Shown here in pieces: positions 1 to 10,990 of a stretch of DNA of 64,000 nucleotides. Numbering within the stretch: position 1 is the stretch's first letter; each line of letters opens with the position of its first letter. Under the pieces are notes generated by a model. The model did not search any database. It saw nothing but the letters and a program-made list of their open reading frames with translations, and had not been told where the DNA came from. Source of the stretch: Agrostemma githago (taxonomy: Eukaryota; Streptophyta; Magnoliopsida; Caryophyllales; Caryophyllaceae). The DNA lies in NCBI GenBank assembly GCA_958450325.1, contig OY288243.1, forward strand, positions 48,438,878 to 48,502,877, given 5' to 3'. The position numbers were made by a program, and so were the translations under genes.

Positions 1-111
1 GGTCAAGTTTGTGATGGGTGTATGGACGAAGCCAAGGATAACATAAACAACCAAAATTTCTTAATTTGAGATAATTGGGTTCTTTAAGAAAGAGTTTGTT
101 ATAGGGAGAAG
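1..111 (-). pseudogene. Copia integrase, tail fragment displaced by solo LTR insertion
   Basis: Read on the minus strand, these bases continue the copia integrase with no stop. They encode a stretch containing the motif LRNFGCLCYP, the usual region just after the integrase core in plant copia polyproteins. The fragment joins in frame to the integrase at 2997 onward once the 112-2996 insert and one AGAAG copy are ignored. It runs off the left edge, so its end cannot be seen. Confidence 0.85.
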
Positions 112-2996
112 TGTAACACCCGCAAATTTCTTAGCTTTGCTATATGTTTCATTACGATTATATCGTAACTCTGTAATATTTCGTTAATTACATTTTTCCC
201 ATTTTCAGGTCTCTTTCATTATCGAGCCTAAAATTATTTATTTTTGTAAAAGAATTTTAATTATTTCTATTTTTATTCGAAAATCCATTTAATTCTTTTC
301 ATCGCAAGAATATTTAATTATTTTTGAAGGATCATATTTTCAGTGAACAATAGTTTTAAAATCGAGTTTGAATTATTTATTTTTCTTTTTCTAAAAATGC
401 TCGATTATATTTATAATTAATTTCTAGCTCAAAAATATTTTATTTCTGAAAAATGGTTGTTTAATTATTTTACTACGCGATTTCATAAATAATTATTTTC
501 TAACGCGTTTTAATCTGATTTCTCCGTGAACATTTATATTATTTTACGAACCTTCTTTTATCAACACTACATCTAATTTTTATCCTACTTATTTTAAAGT
601 ATTTGTTTTAATCGAAAACTTATTACATCGGTTTGTGTTTGTTCTTTCCAACTCAACCATCTCGTCTCCTAGTTGAGTTAAGAGTTCTTGTAACTCAATT
701 ATTTCTATCTTTTAGCTTTCTAATTTCTCTTTATATTCTCATTCATTCTAGTCTATTTTATTCACAACACAAGTCTCCTTCTCTCTTGTTTCACGTTAAA
801 CTTCCTCCTTTTTGTTCATCATCAATCTGATCCTAATTCATCTCTAATTCTTTCCGATCTCGAGGGTAAATTAATTACTCTTATTCGTTCTTCATCTCGT
901 TTTCTTCTTTCTATTCACTTATAATGTGGTTTTAATACCATATGTTTAATTATTTCGTAGGCTATCGTGCTAGATCCGACGAAGACGATTATTTAATTGA
1001 TTCGGATCTCGATTAAGGTAACATTGACACGTTACTCGGTATTATGTGATGTTATTGTTGTAGTTGCATGTATAGAAATTATTTTCTTGTTAGACAATAT
1101 ATGTATGTCTCGTTTTTAATGACAAAAACTTTAAAATCGTAAATCTTCACATGTTTTGTTGTTTTTAATCGTTTTTACGAGATTTGCGAATAAATCATTC
1201 TTTTGATTATTAAAAAGTATTATAAGGCCGAGACTAAAACATACGCATAATAATAATTTATCTAACAATTTTCGTGATTTTTGGTATAAAGTGTCAATTT
1301 GAAAGTTTTATTGTTTTTAATAAAGTTACGGCATGTTTCAGAATCTGTTTGTGTTTTGTACGAATTAACATTCTATTTTAAAGACCTTTTTTCCAAAGAT
1401 TTTGAAAAGAGACTACTATTTATTTTAAGTCTAATTTATGCCTACTTAATTTCGTAAACTAATTCCAAGTGGTTTGGTCACAATAAATTGTTTATGAACA
1501 GGTGTCAAATTAATCCGCGAATCTGTCAGTTATGATAAGATCTAAATTGAATCATATGTTAAACTTTTTATTTAATATTGGTAATTTACATACAAAAACT
1601 ATGACGAGTCTAGTTAATGTTTCCAATTGGAGTTTATTTAAAATCAATTTTCAAATGTCTTTTATTAAAGAAATACAATCGAGTGTCTAATTCTGACAGT
1701 TTTTAAATATACGAATAAAAACCCATGTTTTATTTGGAATTTAGATTTTCTCTCGAAATAAAAGTTGTAACTAAGTTTCTAAAGTTTTCAACCCCACTGA
1801 TCTTACGTCGTTTTGATTTTTAATAATTTAATTACGAATTTTATAGTAAGACAGTGCGATTCTGTAAAATCTATCAATTTGTTATTTAAATACTTTTAAT
1901 TACTTAAACTTCAACCTTTTTAAAAACAATTATGATTTTGACTTGACTTGACTTTTAATCAAGAATTATACATTTATATAATAAATATAATGTTTACGTC
2001 TCGAGGCCTAATATTAACTATTTTATATAACTCCTATTTTAATCGATTTCTATTTATTATAATATCTACTTTTTGAAAATTATTTTAAGAAAAGTTCTAC
2101 ATCTATAAAGTTTCCTCTTTCGAAAAATGAACTATATTTTTATTCAATTTCGATAATGGCTTTGTTTTGGAATTATAGAATAAGAGAAGTGTACGGGTAG
2201 AGTAATACAGTCTAGAGTATACGTTTTGCCATCAGCTATAAGGCTAGTGTATCCGAGCGGGATGCATTGGTTGTTGAACTGGGCATGTTCTTGTCCAGGA
2301 GTGTATGTTCATTTTGACCTTAAGCTCGTACCTCGCATGTAAGACGCCGTCGGGTTGAACTGGGCACACTTGGTGTTCCAGGAGGGGTGTGCATATTTAC
2401 TTAAGCTAGGACCTCGCATTGATAAGTCGCCGTCCTATTATACTTGAGTAGCCAAGTTAGAGATCGAAGTTTGATTTGTTTAAACTAAGTTCTCGAAGCT
2501 AGTTTTTAGTATTCTCCTAGTGAAAGTCTATTCTGTTGCACTGATTCATATCCATAACGCCGTTATTATTATTGATTGGTATTGTCTTGAAGTTTGGCAA
2601 TCGTTTTGAATTATTTTACTATATCATTTTAAACGTTTTCCATTTTGAACTATTTTGATATAATAGTAATTATGCTTTAGTGTCATGTAATATGGCTGGG
2701 AGAACGTCGTCGTTACTCCCCACTGAATTGTGGCTGTTATGTTTATAACATGACAGGTATTTGTTGCTGGGTTTTGGGTGTGAGCTAGCGAGTGGCATGG
2801 ATCCTACTCTACTTCATTTATATTAATTTTTGGATTGTTAAACCCATTTGGAGAATTTTTATTTTTAGCCCTTTTATAAAAAGTGGCCGTTGTATTGACT
2901 TACCTTTATTTAATAAATTTTGTTATCAGTGTGATATAATCCCAACTCGACAGTGATTCCGCCACTGTTTTGCATTAGAAATTATAGGGGTTTACA
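112..2996 (+). mobile_element. Solo LTR (about 2.9 kb, TGTAACACCC family) with AGAAG target duplication
   Basis: The block starts TGTAACACCCGC and ends AGGGGTTTACA, so it has TG...CA ends with short inverted termini. AGAAG lies on both sides (107-111 and 2997-3001), and the surrounding copia integrase frame is restored when the block is removed, so the boundaries are well supported. It holds no coding sequence. It is AT-rich at first; the last 800 bp are less so, with paired GGACCTCGCAT-like and TTGAACTGGGCA-like repeats around 2270-2430. TG...CA ends, a 5-bp duplication and no internal region indicate a solo LTR left by LTR-LTR recombination. The first ~1 kb matches the minus strand of 5292-6377. 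The terminal sequence suits Ty3/gypsy, but with no polyprotein present the clade is uncertain. Confidence 0.88.
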
Positions 2997-3700
2997 AGAA
3001 GTATTATTAAGTGTGGGTGTAGGCATGCGGTTGATAAGGTAAACCGCGGTGACAAAAGCAAAGGACCAAAAGGTAGAGGGTAAAGATGCGTGAGAGAGAA
3101 GTGCCATACCGGTTTCAACGATGTAACGGTGACGACGCTCGGCATAGCCGTTGTGTTCAGGTGTGTGAGGTGGAGAGGTGAGGTGTGTGATGCCATCCGA
3201 GGTGATGGAGGGAGTTAATTTTCGATATTCTCCACCGTTGTCGGAAAAAAATTGAATAATAGGTCGATTAAAGAATTTTTCGACAAGAGCTTTAAAACGA
3301 TTAAAAACAGTGATAGTGTCGGATTTATTTTTGAGGGGATACAACCAAGTGTATTTAGTGTAGTGGTCGACAAAAATAACATAATACTTATAATTGTCTA
3401 TTGAGTAAATAGGTGATGTCCAAACATCAGAGTATAGAAGCTCTAAAGGAGCGCTAGACGTAATACTAGAAACAGAAAAAGGTAGCTTGTGACTTTTATT
3501 TATGTCACAAGCGTTACAATTACTAAACGACTTTATTGAAATAGGGAGTTTAAGACTCTTATTAATTAGACCTAATATAGTAGCGGAGGGGTGACCTAGC
3601 TTGTGATGCCAAGACTCGGTGTTGGTGAAGTGAAGGTGGTGTGCCGTGAAACTAGGTGACAAGGGACGCCAAACATACAAACCCGCTTCAAGTTTCCCTT
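2997..3700 (-). pseudogene. Copia GAG-pre-integrase and integrase core
   Basis: The minus-strand frame encodes the pre-integrase zinc region (SWHHKLGHPS) and then the integrase core. Catalytic-type positions are visible in LLYSDVWTSP, FFSDNGGEY and HNGYAERRHR, giving a D...D...E layout, followed by STFWSFAF and YLINRMP. Integrase inserts the cDNA copy into host DNA. The frame is one base out of register with the upstream gag-protease frame. The slip lies near the A-run at 3699-3701 on the minus strand, just before the GLYVW motif, and is probably a one-base expansion. At 2997 the protein is cut by the solo LTR and resumes at 111. The reading frame appears to extend upstream to 3953, but that part is not homologous coding sequence. 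Confidence 0.85.
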
Positions 3701-4977
3701 TGGAGGAGTGCCTTGCCCGTCGATTTATCCTGAAGAATACAAGACGTAGATGAGAAAATAGCAATGGAATTATTGTCACGACAAAATTGAGAAATAGAAA
3801 GGATATTTTTGGAGATTTTAGGAACATGTAAACCAGATGAAAATAAAAGAGAGAGAGAAGAGTAAGTAAAGGAACCAATATGTGGTATAGGTAGAGAGGT
3901 GCCATCACCAAGGAGTAGGTCATCGTTTCCATCGTACGGGGAGTGAAGGGCAAGGTTATTTAAGTCATGGGTTATGTGGTGAGAGACTCCACTATCAAGT
4001 AGCCAATCGGTGGAGGTGGTGGAGCCAAGGGTCATAGTGTTAGCGCGGGGTTGATTGCGGCGAGTTTGTGGAGGAGGAGGGGGGCGTTCGGGCACGGTTA
4101 TGGTGGGGTAGAGTTGCCTAAATATTGGGCATTGTTTGAGGTAGTGGGCTTGTGCGTGGCGCCATTGGCACTTGCCTTTGAAGGGTGGTGCACCGGTGGA
4201 TGAGTCGGGAGAGGTGTTTGTCGGTGGGGTAGGTAGGAGCGGCGGATTGGATGTGCGGGGTGGGCGGTTGTTTTGGTTTCGGTATGCTAGATGGGCCGAT
4301 GTTGGAAGATTGGTCAGGGATGGGTTGGTTTTGATACCTAGGTCAAACTGGATTAGTTTTTCGTGAAGGGCATCGAAGGAAATAGGTGTGTCCCGTGCCT
4401 TGATAGCGTCAATGAGCCAACGATAGGTACCATAATGGAGGCCATTGATAACTTTTGCTATGACATCTTCTTCATCCATCTTCTTTCCAAGGTGTTGGAG
4501 TTCATCAACACAAGACTTGATTGATTGCATATACTCCGTGGCAGAAGAAGTGCCCTTTGAGATCGAATCAAGGCGATCTTTGATTGATAGGATGTGACCA
4601 CGGGAAGGGTTAGCATAGGTGGTGGCCAAATACTTCCATATCTCACAAGAGGTTGTGAGATTGTTGAGGAGAGGGGTTATTGTAGATGAGATAGTTCCCC
4701 TAAGAGCTCCACTGAGAAGGCGATCTTGACGTACCCAGGTTGAATAGGCCGGGTTAGTGATGGTTGCCTTGTCCTCATTGGTAGTAGTTTTCTCAGGACA
4801 AGGGTGTGTTCCATCAACGAATTTGTATAGGTCGAAGCCGAAAAGTAGGTCCTCGACCTGTCTGCACCATGAACGATATGTTGATGGTGTAAGTTCAATA
4901 CACTTGGTGAGATTGATGACGACGAGAGGGACAGTTGGTTCGGCCGGATTGGCGAGAACATTGGAGTTGCTTGTCAT
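3700..4977 (-). pseudogene. Copia Gag and aspartic protease
   Basis: A 429-codon minus-strand frame starts at an ATG 63 bp from the primer-binding site. Residues about 15-200 resemble the UBN2-type Gag of plant copia elements (for example YRSWCRQVEDLLFG and LWKYL-like positions). Gag packages the RNA genome in virus-like particles. A proline-rich stretch follows. The zinc knuckle near residue 270 is damaged: it reads C-x2-R-x5-H-x4-C, so the second cysteine is replaced by arginine. The protease active site is WLLDSGVSHHIT near residue 325. The frame ends at 3688 because of a one-base slip, whereas in intact elements it would run on into integrase. The coding quality is otherwise good, so this was a fairly recent copy before it was broken. 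Confidence 0.88.
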
Positions 4978-5040
4978 GATTTTTTTTCCGGCCGTGTGGT
5001 TTTAGGGTTTTGTGTAGGTTTTATTTTTTGTGATCGGTAT

Positions 5041-5052
5041 GCTCTGATACCA
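5041..5052 (-). other. Copia primer-binding site (initiator Met tRNA)
   Basis: The minus strand reads TGGTATCAGAGC directly next to the LTR end. This is the standard plant copia site, which pairs with the 3' end of initiator-methionine tRNA to prime minus-strand DNA synthesis. Confidence 0.93.
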
Positions 5053-5291
5053 TGTAAAGATTGTGAGAAAGATGCTTTATTCAATGAGAATACATGAGTA
5101 TAAATACATGAGAAGGCCTTGTAAGGCAAGCAACATATCTACTAGAATCTAGCTAACTTAGGAAATAATGAGCTACGAAATAATACAACTAAGGTATAAT
5201 ACAGATTAAGGAAAATATAACAAGTCCTAACTAAGGAAAATATTACAGAGAATATTACACAGAATATAGAAGATATCAAGTATCTTTAACA
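5053..5291 (-). repeat. Copia 5' LTR (239 bp)
   Basis: On the minus strand it begins TGTTAAAGATAC and ends CAATCTTTACA, giving TG...CA ends with matching TGTTAAAGA/TCTTTACA inverted termini. It lies immediately upstream of the primer-binding site. Short LTRs of this size are normal for copia. The 3' LTR is outside the window, so the age cannot be read. Confidence 0.88.
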
Positions 5292-6377
5292 CATACATAT
5301 ATTGTCAAAAGAGAAATATAAAAATATACATGCAATTACACAATTAAAATCACGAAATACCGAGTAACATCGACGTTACCTCCAGTCCAAATCGGAATCA
5401 ATAATATACTTGTCGACCTCGGGATCGTCCACGAAACCCACCATACACGAAATTCATGGTAGAAAAATACCATGAGAAAAACTAAGAAAATCACGGTGAA
5501 TAACGATCAAAAACATCATCGATTATTACCTTAACGATAGGATCGGAAAGAGGACTAATTGACGATAAAGAATGAGACAATTAGGACTCGAATTGAACAA
5601 AAATCAGCCAAGAGAAGATGAGGAGTAACACGGCCATAGGATGATGAGGAAGGTGATGTTGTAACAATTTTTTTTAATGCACAAATGAATGTAAGGGAGA
5701 GAGGAATGGTTTTAAGGATAAATGGAATTAAAATGGATGAAGAATCCAATGTGGTATCATTAATGCTGAATCCAATGAGGAATTCAATGAGGTTAAGAGG
5801 GAGTGTGAAGAGTTTGAGCAAAAAAATGCAACAATTAAATGAGAAGGGAAATAATCATATCTTTTCGGTTTTACGTAATAAAATGAATCGTACTAATAAA
5901 ACGTAGTAAAATTTTGACAAGGAGCTTTGTCAGTCCAAAATATGGGGAAAAGGTCTCAAATGATTTATAAGTTAGAGGCATTTCAAAGCAATTCGAGTAA
6001 ACCTCGCGTAAGAAAATAATTATTTACGAAACTTCGTAATAAAATCATTAATGGCTAAATTTTCGTAAATAAAAATATTTACTAGTTGAAAATATTATAA
6101 AAATATGTTTGGACATTTGTAGAAAAAGGAATAACTTAAATCCGAGCTTAAATACGTTAATTCGTAGACAAATAAAATTCCTCGCGGAAAAATAAATAAT
6201 TTACGAAGAAAATCAAATAAATAGATTTAAAAGAATTAAAATCTTTTAAAATAAAAATAAATATCTCTAAACTCAAAAATTAAAATAAAGCTTGGAAAAA
6301 GAGGAAACGCAAGACCGAAATGTGAAAGAGTCATAACGGAAAGGATAAAAATGTTAGGAAAAATAGCGGATGTTACA
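5292..6377 (-). mobile_element. Second LTR of the TGTAACACCC family, truncated by the copia insertion
   Basis: On the minus strand this starts TGTAACATCCGC at 6377 and follows the same course as the first kilobase of the solo LTR at 112. Shared landmarks include a GGTAAC...GTTACTCGGTAT block (5355-5385 here, 1015-1045 there) and GACAATATATGTATG just before the copia junction. The remainder must lie left of the window beyond the copia element. Apart from the LTR itself I see no coding sequence in this stretch. The candidate target duplication on the right side is TTCAG (6378-6382); its partner is out of view. Confidence 0.8.
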
Positions 6378-7208
6378 TTCAGAATGAAGTCAAAGTTAAA
6401 ATTCGGGCAACCTTTGAAAAAAAGTTAGACCACTTTTGCATACTCATAATATTGCCTTATTAGGTTACAGACGCGACTTGACAATAACCGTTAAAAGGCT
6501 ACGACACGCCTAGGTGGGGTAGCTTATCTCCCTAAAAAAAATGAAAAGACGTCTAAGTCTGGTGGATCCGACGGGTGAAATTTGTTGTCCATGCGACCTC
6601 GTTGCTCTTGCGTGGGTATTTTGGCTTTCGGGAAAGGTTTTAGCGACTTCGGGAGGTCGTTCCCGATGTTTGGGGTGGTCTGATGTGAGAGAAAGGTTAA
6701 AGATTGTGGAGATGACCGTACTACAGAATAAGGAAGCTATGTGGGCTAATGTCACTAAGCGTCCGACCGAAGACGGCGTTACCGATCCTAGTATTCGTCA
6801 GTTCTTCTAAACGGGCCAAGACCGACAAGACCCATATTGAGAATGTGAGTGAGGAGGGGAAGTGGGATTGGCTGGGCTCGCTTTTAGCTAGGGCGGTGGA
6901 AGCTTGTGTTCGGAGGGGCTGATGGTGAGAGACCCGAACAAGAGCATTCGAATGACGAGAAAAGGGGAAAGTCGGACCGGTAGAGCCCAGCCATTTAGTA
7001 CTATGTTCTATTAATTGATATTATGTGGCGTATTAGTACTAGTTTTTGTGGGGTTTGCTTGACATGTTGTCATTTTCCGAGGTGGCCGGACGTCAGATGC
7101 TCGATGTGAAGGGCCTCGACAAAGGCTTGATTTAATTGATTTTTATTACTAATGAGAAGCACATTGTTATTATTATTTTGTTTTAATTTTGTTTTCCTTT
7201 TTTGTGGT

Positions 7209-7372
7209 GGCTCGCAACTCGATTCTTCATTTTGCCCGGAGCGCCCTTTCGGGTTTTCACTCCGTCCTCGGATATCCTTTTATTCTTTTTTTTTATGGCT
7301 CGCAACTCGTTTCTTCATTTTGTCTGGAGAGCCCCTTCGGGTTTTCACTCTGTCCTCGGCTCGTCGTTTGTG
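7209..7372. repeat. Short tandem repeat in Tat copy A (GGCTCGCAACTCG units)
   Basis: Two copies of a roughly 65-bp block lie 89 bp apart, and a third begins. Each starts GGCTCGCAACTCG and ends TTTTCACTCCGTCCTCGG or a close variant. The same block occurs at least three times in copy B at 41315-41580. Open frames across these repeats on the plus strand only reflect the repeat and are not genes. Confidence 0.75.
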
Positions 7373-7487
7373 CTTCGTCACTTAAATCACTCATTAGCCG
7401 GAACATGCAAAGAGTCCCGGTTTGTACATGATTCGAGTAATCAATTTTTTATTTGTTTGTCTTTTCGTTTGGTTGTGCCCAAAGGAG

Positions 7488-7500
7488 GGTTACCTACGTA
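7488..7500 (-). other. Conserved Tat block, TACGTAGGTAACC
   Basis: The minus strand reads TACGTAGGTAACC, flanked by a GAACTACG...TTTGACTTC stretch and by GGGCACAACC. The same arrangement is found at 41692-41704 and 60802-60814 in the other two Tat copies. It is non-coding in all three, and its role is unknown to me. Confidence 0.7.
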
Positions 7501-8676
7501 TCCGATTTTAAACGAAGTCAAACCACGTTCGTAGTTCTTTCAAAAATGTGAGTGATTTTTCTTTAGACTCGTTATGCCAATTATCGATGTCAGATGTTTA
7601 GAGTGTATTCACCCTAGTTAAATAACTAAGGTGGAGTGGTTGAGTGTGACTCCTTGAAAGTGACAATTATCGAGATACCGCGTTTGGGTCAGGGTGACTG
7701 GCTTGGATGGTTTTGGTGGAGCTAGGTAGTAAGTTGTTTCGATAGATCAAAATCTGGAGCTGATTTTGTGGAGTTAAGGCTATGGGCTAAGATTTCGTAA
7801 TGTGGTAGGAAAGGGGAAGTTGAGTAAAAATGACTCAGACTTCAATCGGGTGGGATGTAAATTACGTGGGATCCGATTTCTAAGTCCGGCCCTTACGGTT
7901 GGGATTATCCTATCGAGCTTGAATCCTCAAAATTCTGGACTGTCTCCTAACAAGTGTCTCGGGAAGGTCTTAAGGGTTGTAATGTAGGGAGCCTAGTATT
8001 TGGGTGCTAGTTGACTCGTCTGTTCTTTTTTATTTTTTTTGTTCGGACTTTGCACTTAAAATCGAATTGAATGATTGGGAGTTTCGTTTTGGCCGTTTGA
8101 GTTTGGTCTTGATCATTGAATTCGGTCGATTTAGCTTAGCCTTGGTTTCATTTTTTTTCTTTGGCTCCTTTTGGTCATTTCAAACTTCTTTTTCTTTTTG
8201 TCAGACTAGCACCTATGGTAGGAATTGGTCGGTCTTTTTTTGAGGGGTGTTTATTGTGGGGAAATGGGTTTGCCTTCCGTCTTTGATCACAAGCTAAAAG
8301 ACTATCTAGATTTGTCATAGGATTTGAAATTGCTCGCTCTAAGGGATGGTTATGTGGCTTTCTACACCGGACTTGGGATAGGTAAAAAATAGAGCACGGG
8401 ATCTCGATTTTTGTAATTCATTGTTGTTTCGAGGTATGTTTGATTTTTATCGATAAATGGCATAGTACCGAGTTGTAAACAAGAAAGTGCATTATAAAAT
8501 CAAGCGATTGTCGAGGCGCATTATAAAGAAGGAAAAGTTTATTTCTTTTTATTGATAGTAATAAGCGGGCTATGTGCCCAAGATATTGTTTTCGGGGAGG
8601 TGGAGGACAGATCCTCTTGCACCTCCTGACTCGATGTAAAAACAAAAGACATTTGTTATACTATTAGATCTAGGCC

Positions 8677-9410
8677 CTAAGACGAACAAGACTCTGACTC
8701 GGACACAGATTCACTCGTCTTGGTGGGTGCCCGTGGGTTCTCGTTTTTGGCTTCTTCCTCGATATTTAGGACATCTTCCTCTATAGGGTTGAGGTGGGAA
8801 TATTCAATGGCATGAACGCTAACGGGGTTTGTTGTGTTATTTGGTTTCTCGGGCGGAGGGAGAGGAATCGTCCCGTTTTCGATCACGTCTTGTATGACAT
8901 GTTTTAGTCAATAGCAGGATTCGGTATCGTGCCCGTTACCTTGGTGATATAGGCAATAAGCATTAGGGGTCCAACTTTTACCTCGTCTGCCGACTGGTGG
9001 GTCCGGAGTGGAACCCATGGGAAAGAGAAACCCTCGATCAACTCGGTGCTTAAGAGCTTCGGTGTAAGATGAATTGATTGAGGTAAACTCCCTCGGTGAT
9101 CTTTCTACTTTATTGGATGTGGTCTTATAAGGTCTTGGTGCTCTTTCCGTATCAATTTTGGTAAGCTTCGATCGGGCGGTGCGTTGGGATAATCTATCCT
9201 GGGTAGGCTCTTGGGCGTGACAATTGCCCGGATTGGCGTTCGTTTAACTTTCTGGGTTTCTACTCTTAAGGAAATTGAGGCGGTTATCGAGGTAATAAAC
9301 GGAGAAAGTCAAATGGGTTACTGAAGTATGGATCTTGGGAACCATTTTGGTTAGGGTATTGACATCGTTGCGGATGCTTTCGATGGCACTTGAATCTACC
9401 GACATGTTGG
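8677..9410 (-). pseudogene. Tat-type Gag, decayed C-terminal half
   Basis: Pieces of one protein are spread over frames. An N-proximal stretch starts near 9405 (residues like SAIESIRNDVNTL). A middle part contains the PMGSTPDPPVGRRGKSW motif. Then comes a zinc-knuckle-like region, YCLYHQGNGHDTESC, followed by LKHVIQDVIENGTIPLP. This last region is the usual Tat-lineage Gag knuckle (C-x2-H...GH-x-T-x2-C). In-frame stops, including one just after the knuckle cysteine, mean no full Gag is made. The 8677-8886 tail ends in an acidic, serine-rich peptide. Copy B carries the same protein at 42880-43600. Confidence 0.65.
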
Positions 9411-10311
9411 GGAGTGATTCTAGCGGGAAAGGCTCAAAAGGTCAGATCAGATCCACCGGATGACTTAGAGACTTGAGGAATGCTCCTAGTAGAGCGACAC
9501 GGTAATAAGACCCTTGATTTGCGCGTGTGTGCGGTCGCTGGCTCAAGGACTCAAGTGCTTTAGACTCTTTGGTGTATTCGGCGAAATGCCTAATGAATTT
9601 ATGTCTCTGTAACGAGACGATTTGACACAAACCTCGAAGATGAGGTTTAAAGAGGACTTCTTGGGATGAGACGACCCAAAATGTAAGACCTCGAGTAGAG
9701 GCGACCCTAGTAACTAACACAGACAGTTAATCACACGGTTGTACGACGTACGAAGTTGATCGCGATCCCGGCTCTGGATCAAAGAATTTTGATATATGTT
9801 TTTTTGGAAACGATAGAGATTTGCAAAGGATTTTTTTAAAAGACGATTTGTAAAAATGGGGTGACGAGGCATGCCGACATCGTTTGTGACGTGAAAGTGT
9901 GTTGCTATATGTGTGCGTCAGGAATCCTAACGATAGCAAAAATGTAAATGTTTTTTTTTAAAGGAGCATGGTTCTTAGGGGAACCAGTTTTGAAAATGAT
10001 AACGTGGTGCTTTTATCGAAACTGCTATTAATTTGCCAGTTCGATACTTATGGTGTATGTGATGCTCGTGACAGAGCGTGATGTCTAGTGATGATGTTTT
10101 GAAAATGATGTTTTGTGAGTGTAACCGTTTCGGGTTCCTCTACTTCATTAATTGAAGCTTCATTTGTGTTAACGATACGTGTGTAAAAAATAAATTTTTT
10201 TTGAAATAAAATGTAACCGTTTGGTGTACCTTGATCCCATTGATCGGGAGTTTCGGTGGTATTAACGGTAATCGTTGTTGACGGGTTATGCTTTGGCCCA
10301 GGTGATGGCAC

Positions 10312-10313
<2 letters not shown>

Positions 10314-10398
<85 letters not shown>
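10314..10398. repeat. (AT)n microsatellite, about 85 bp
   Basis: An uninterrupted run of AT dinucleotides. The open frame that spans it on the minus strand is an artefact encoding repeated Ile-Tyr. Copy B lacks the run at the equivalent leader position. Confidence 0.97.
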
Positions 10399-10401
<3 letters not shown>

Positions 10402-10970
10402 AAAGTGGTGAGTGCAAACTTTGCCATGATAACGACATCTAATTTTTTTTTTCTTTTGGAAGTCACGATTTGACCGGAGTGTTGGCATTTAAAAGGTCGT
10501 TTTGAAAAGATGACGTATTTTTGGAAAACGGAGTTGGGTGAGGTGGAATATGTTGGCGTGGTTGAATCCAGATTTTGAGTGTTTTATTTGGGTTGTTCCA
10601 AACACGCTACACATAACTAAGAATGCATACACTCATGCAGAATGCAGACACGGGTAGGTTAGGGTAGGCTACTGCCCACGAAAAGTCTTCACTTAGGCAT
10701 TGACAAATCATCTAGGGAGACGAGTGTCATACCGTCCGTTCGGAGCTATTCGTTATTATTCCCGCGGGGTACGCGTTAGGCGGCCGGAGAGTCAATCGAG
10801 GATCTCTCCGCGTGTCCCTAAGGATGTTACCGCGAAGAAGTCGATTGATCCTGATATCAGTTAGGGTGGGCTTTTTAGGGCCAGAACCTGTAGTGACCAC
10901 AACTAGGAACTAGGAAATGAGCTTCATCGACCTCGTTCAAGTTACACCATCACTGGAAATTTGTTTCCAA

Positions 10971-10990
10971 ATCCCCAGCGGAGTCGCCAA
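10971..10990 (-). other. Tat copy A primer-binding site
   Basis: The minus strand reads TTGGCGACTCCGCTGGGGAT. The identical 20-mer follows both LTRs of the plus-strand Tat array (56467-56486 and 63835-63854). Ogre/Tat elements are generally described as priming from an arginine tRNA. I am relying on that description for the tRNA identity and did not check it. Confidence 0.85.

Larger units (their letters stand above)
1..5291 (-). mobile_element. Ty1/copia retrotransposon, 5' part, split by a solo LTR
   Basis: The element reads right to left: 5' LTR at 5053-5291, an initiator-Met primer site at 5041-5052, gag-protease at 3700-4977, integrase at 2997-3700, and an integrase tail at 1-111. Reverse transcriptase, RNase H and the 3' LTR must lie left of the window. 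The 112-2996 block is a later insertion, because the integrase frame continues correctly when it is skipped together with one copy of its AGAAG duplication. The 5' LTR end abuts a gypsy-type LTR, so this copia is itself an insertion, with CATAC (5292-5296) as the expected target duplication. Apart from the insertion, only one single-base frame slip is visible in the coding part. Assignment to copia rests on the gene order and integrase motifs and is secure; the lineage within copia is not determined. Confidence 0.92.

Noticed and set aside
633..830. 65-codon plus-strand ORF
   Set aside because: Inside the solo LTR, T-rich, no domain; not matched in the second LTR copy.
5555..5906. Short ORFs on both strands
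   Set aside because: They lie within the LTR copy at 5292-6377 and are not conserved in the solo LTR at 112-2996.
7152..7534. Overlapping plus-strand ORFs of 77-110 codons
   Set aside because: Produced by the GGCTCGCAACTCG tandem blocks; the equivalent region in Tat copy B behaves the same way.
10048..10488. 146-codon minus-strand ORF
   Set aside because: Most of it is the (AT)n microsatellite read as Ile-Tyr repeats; no conserved domain.
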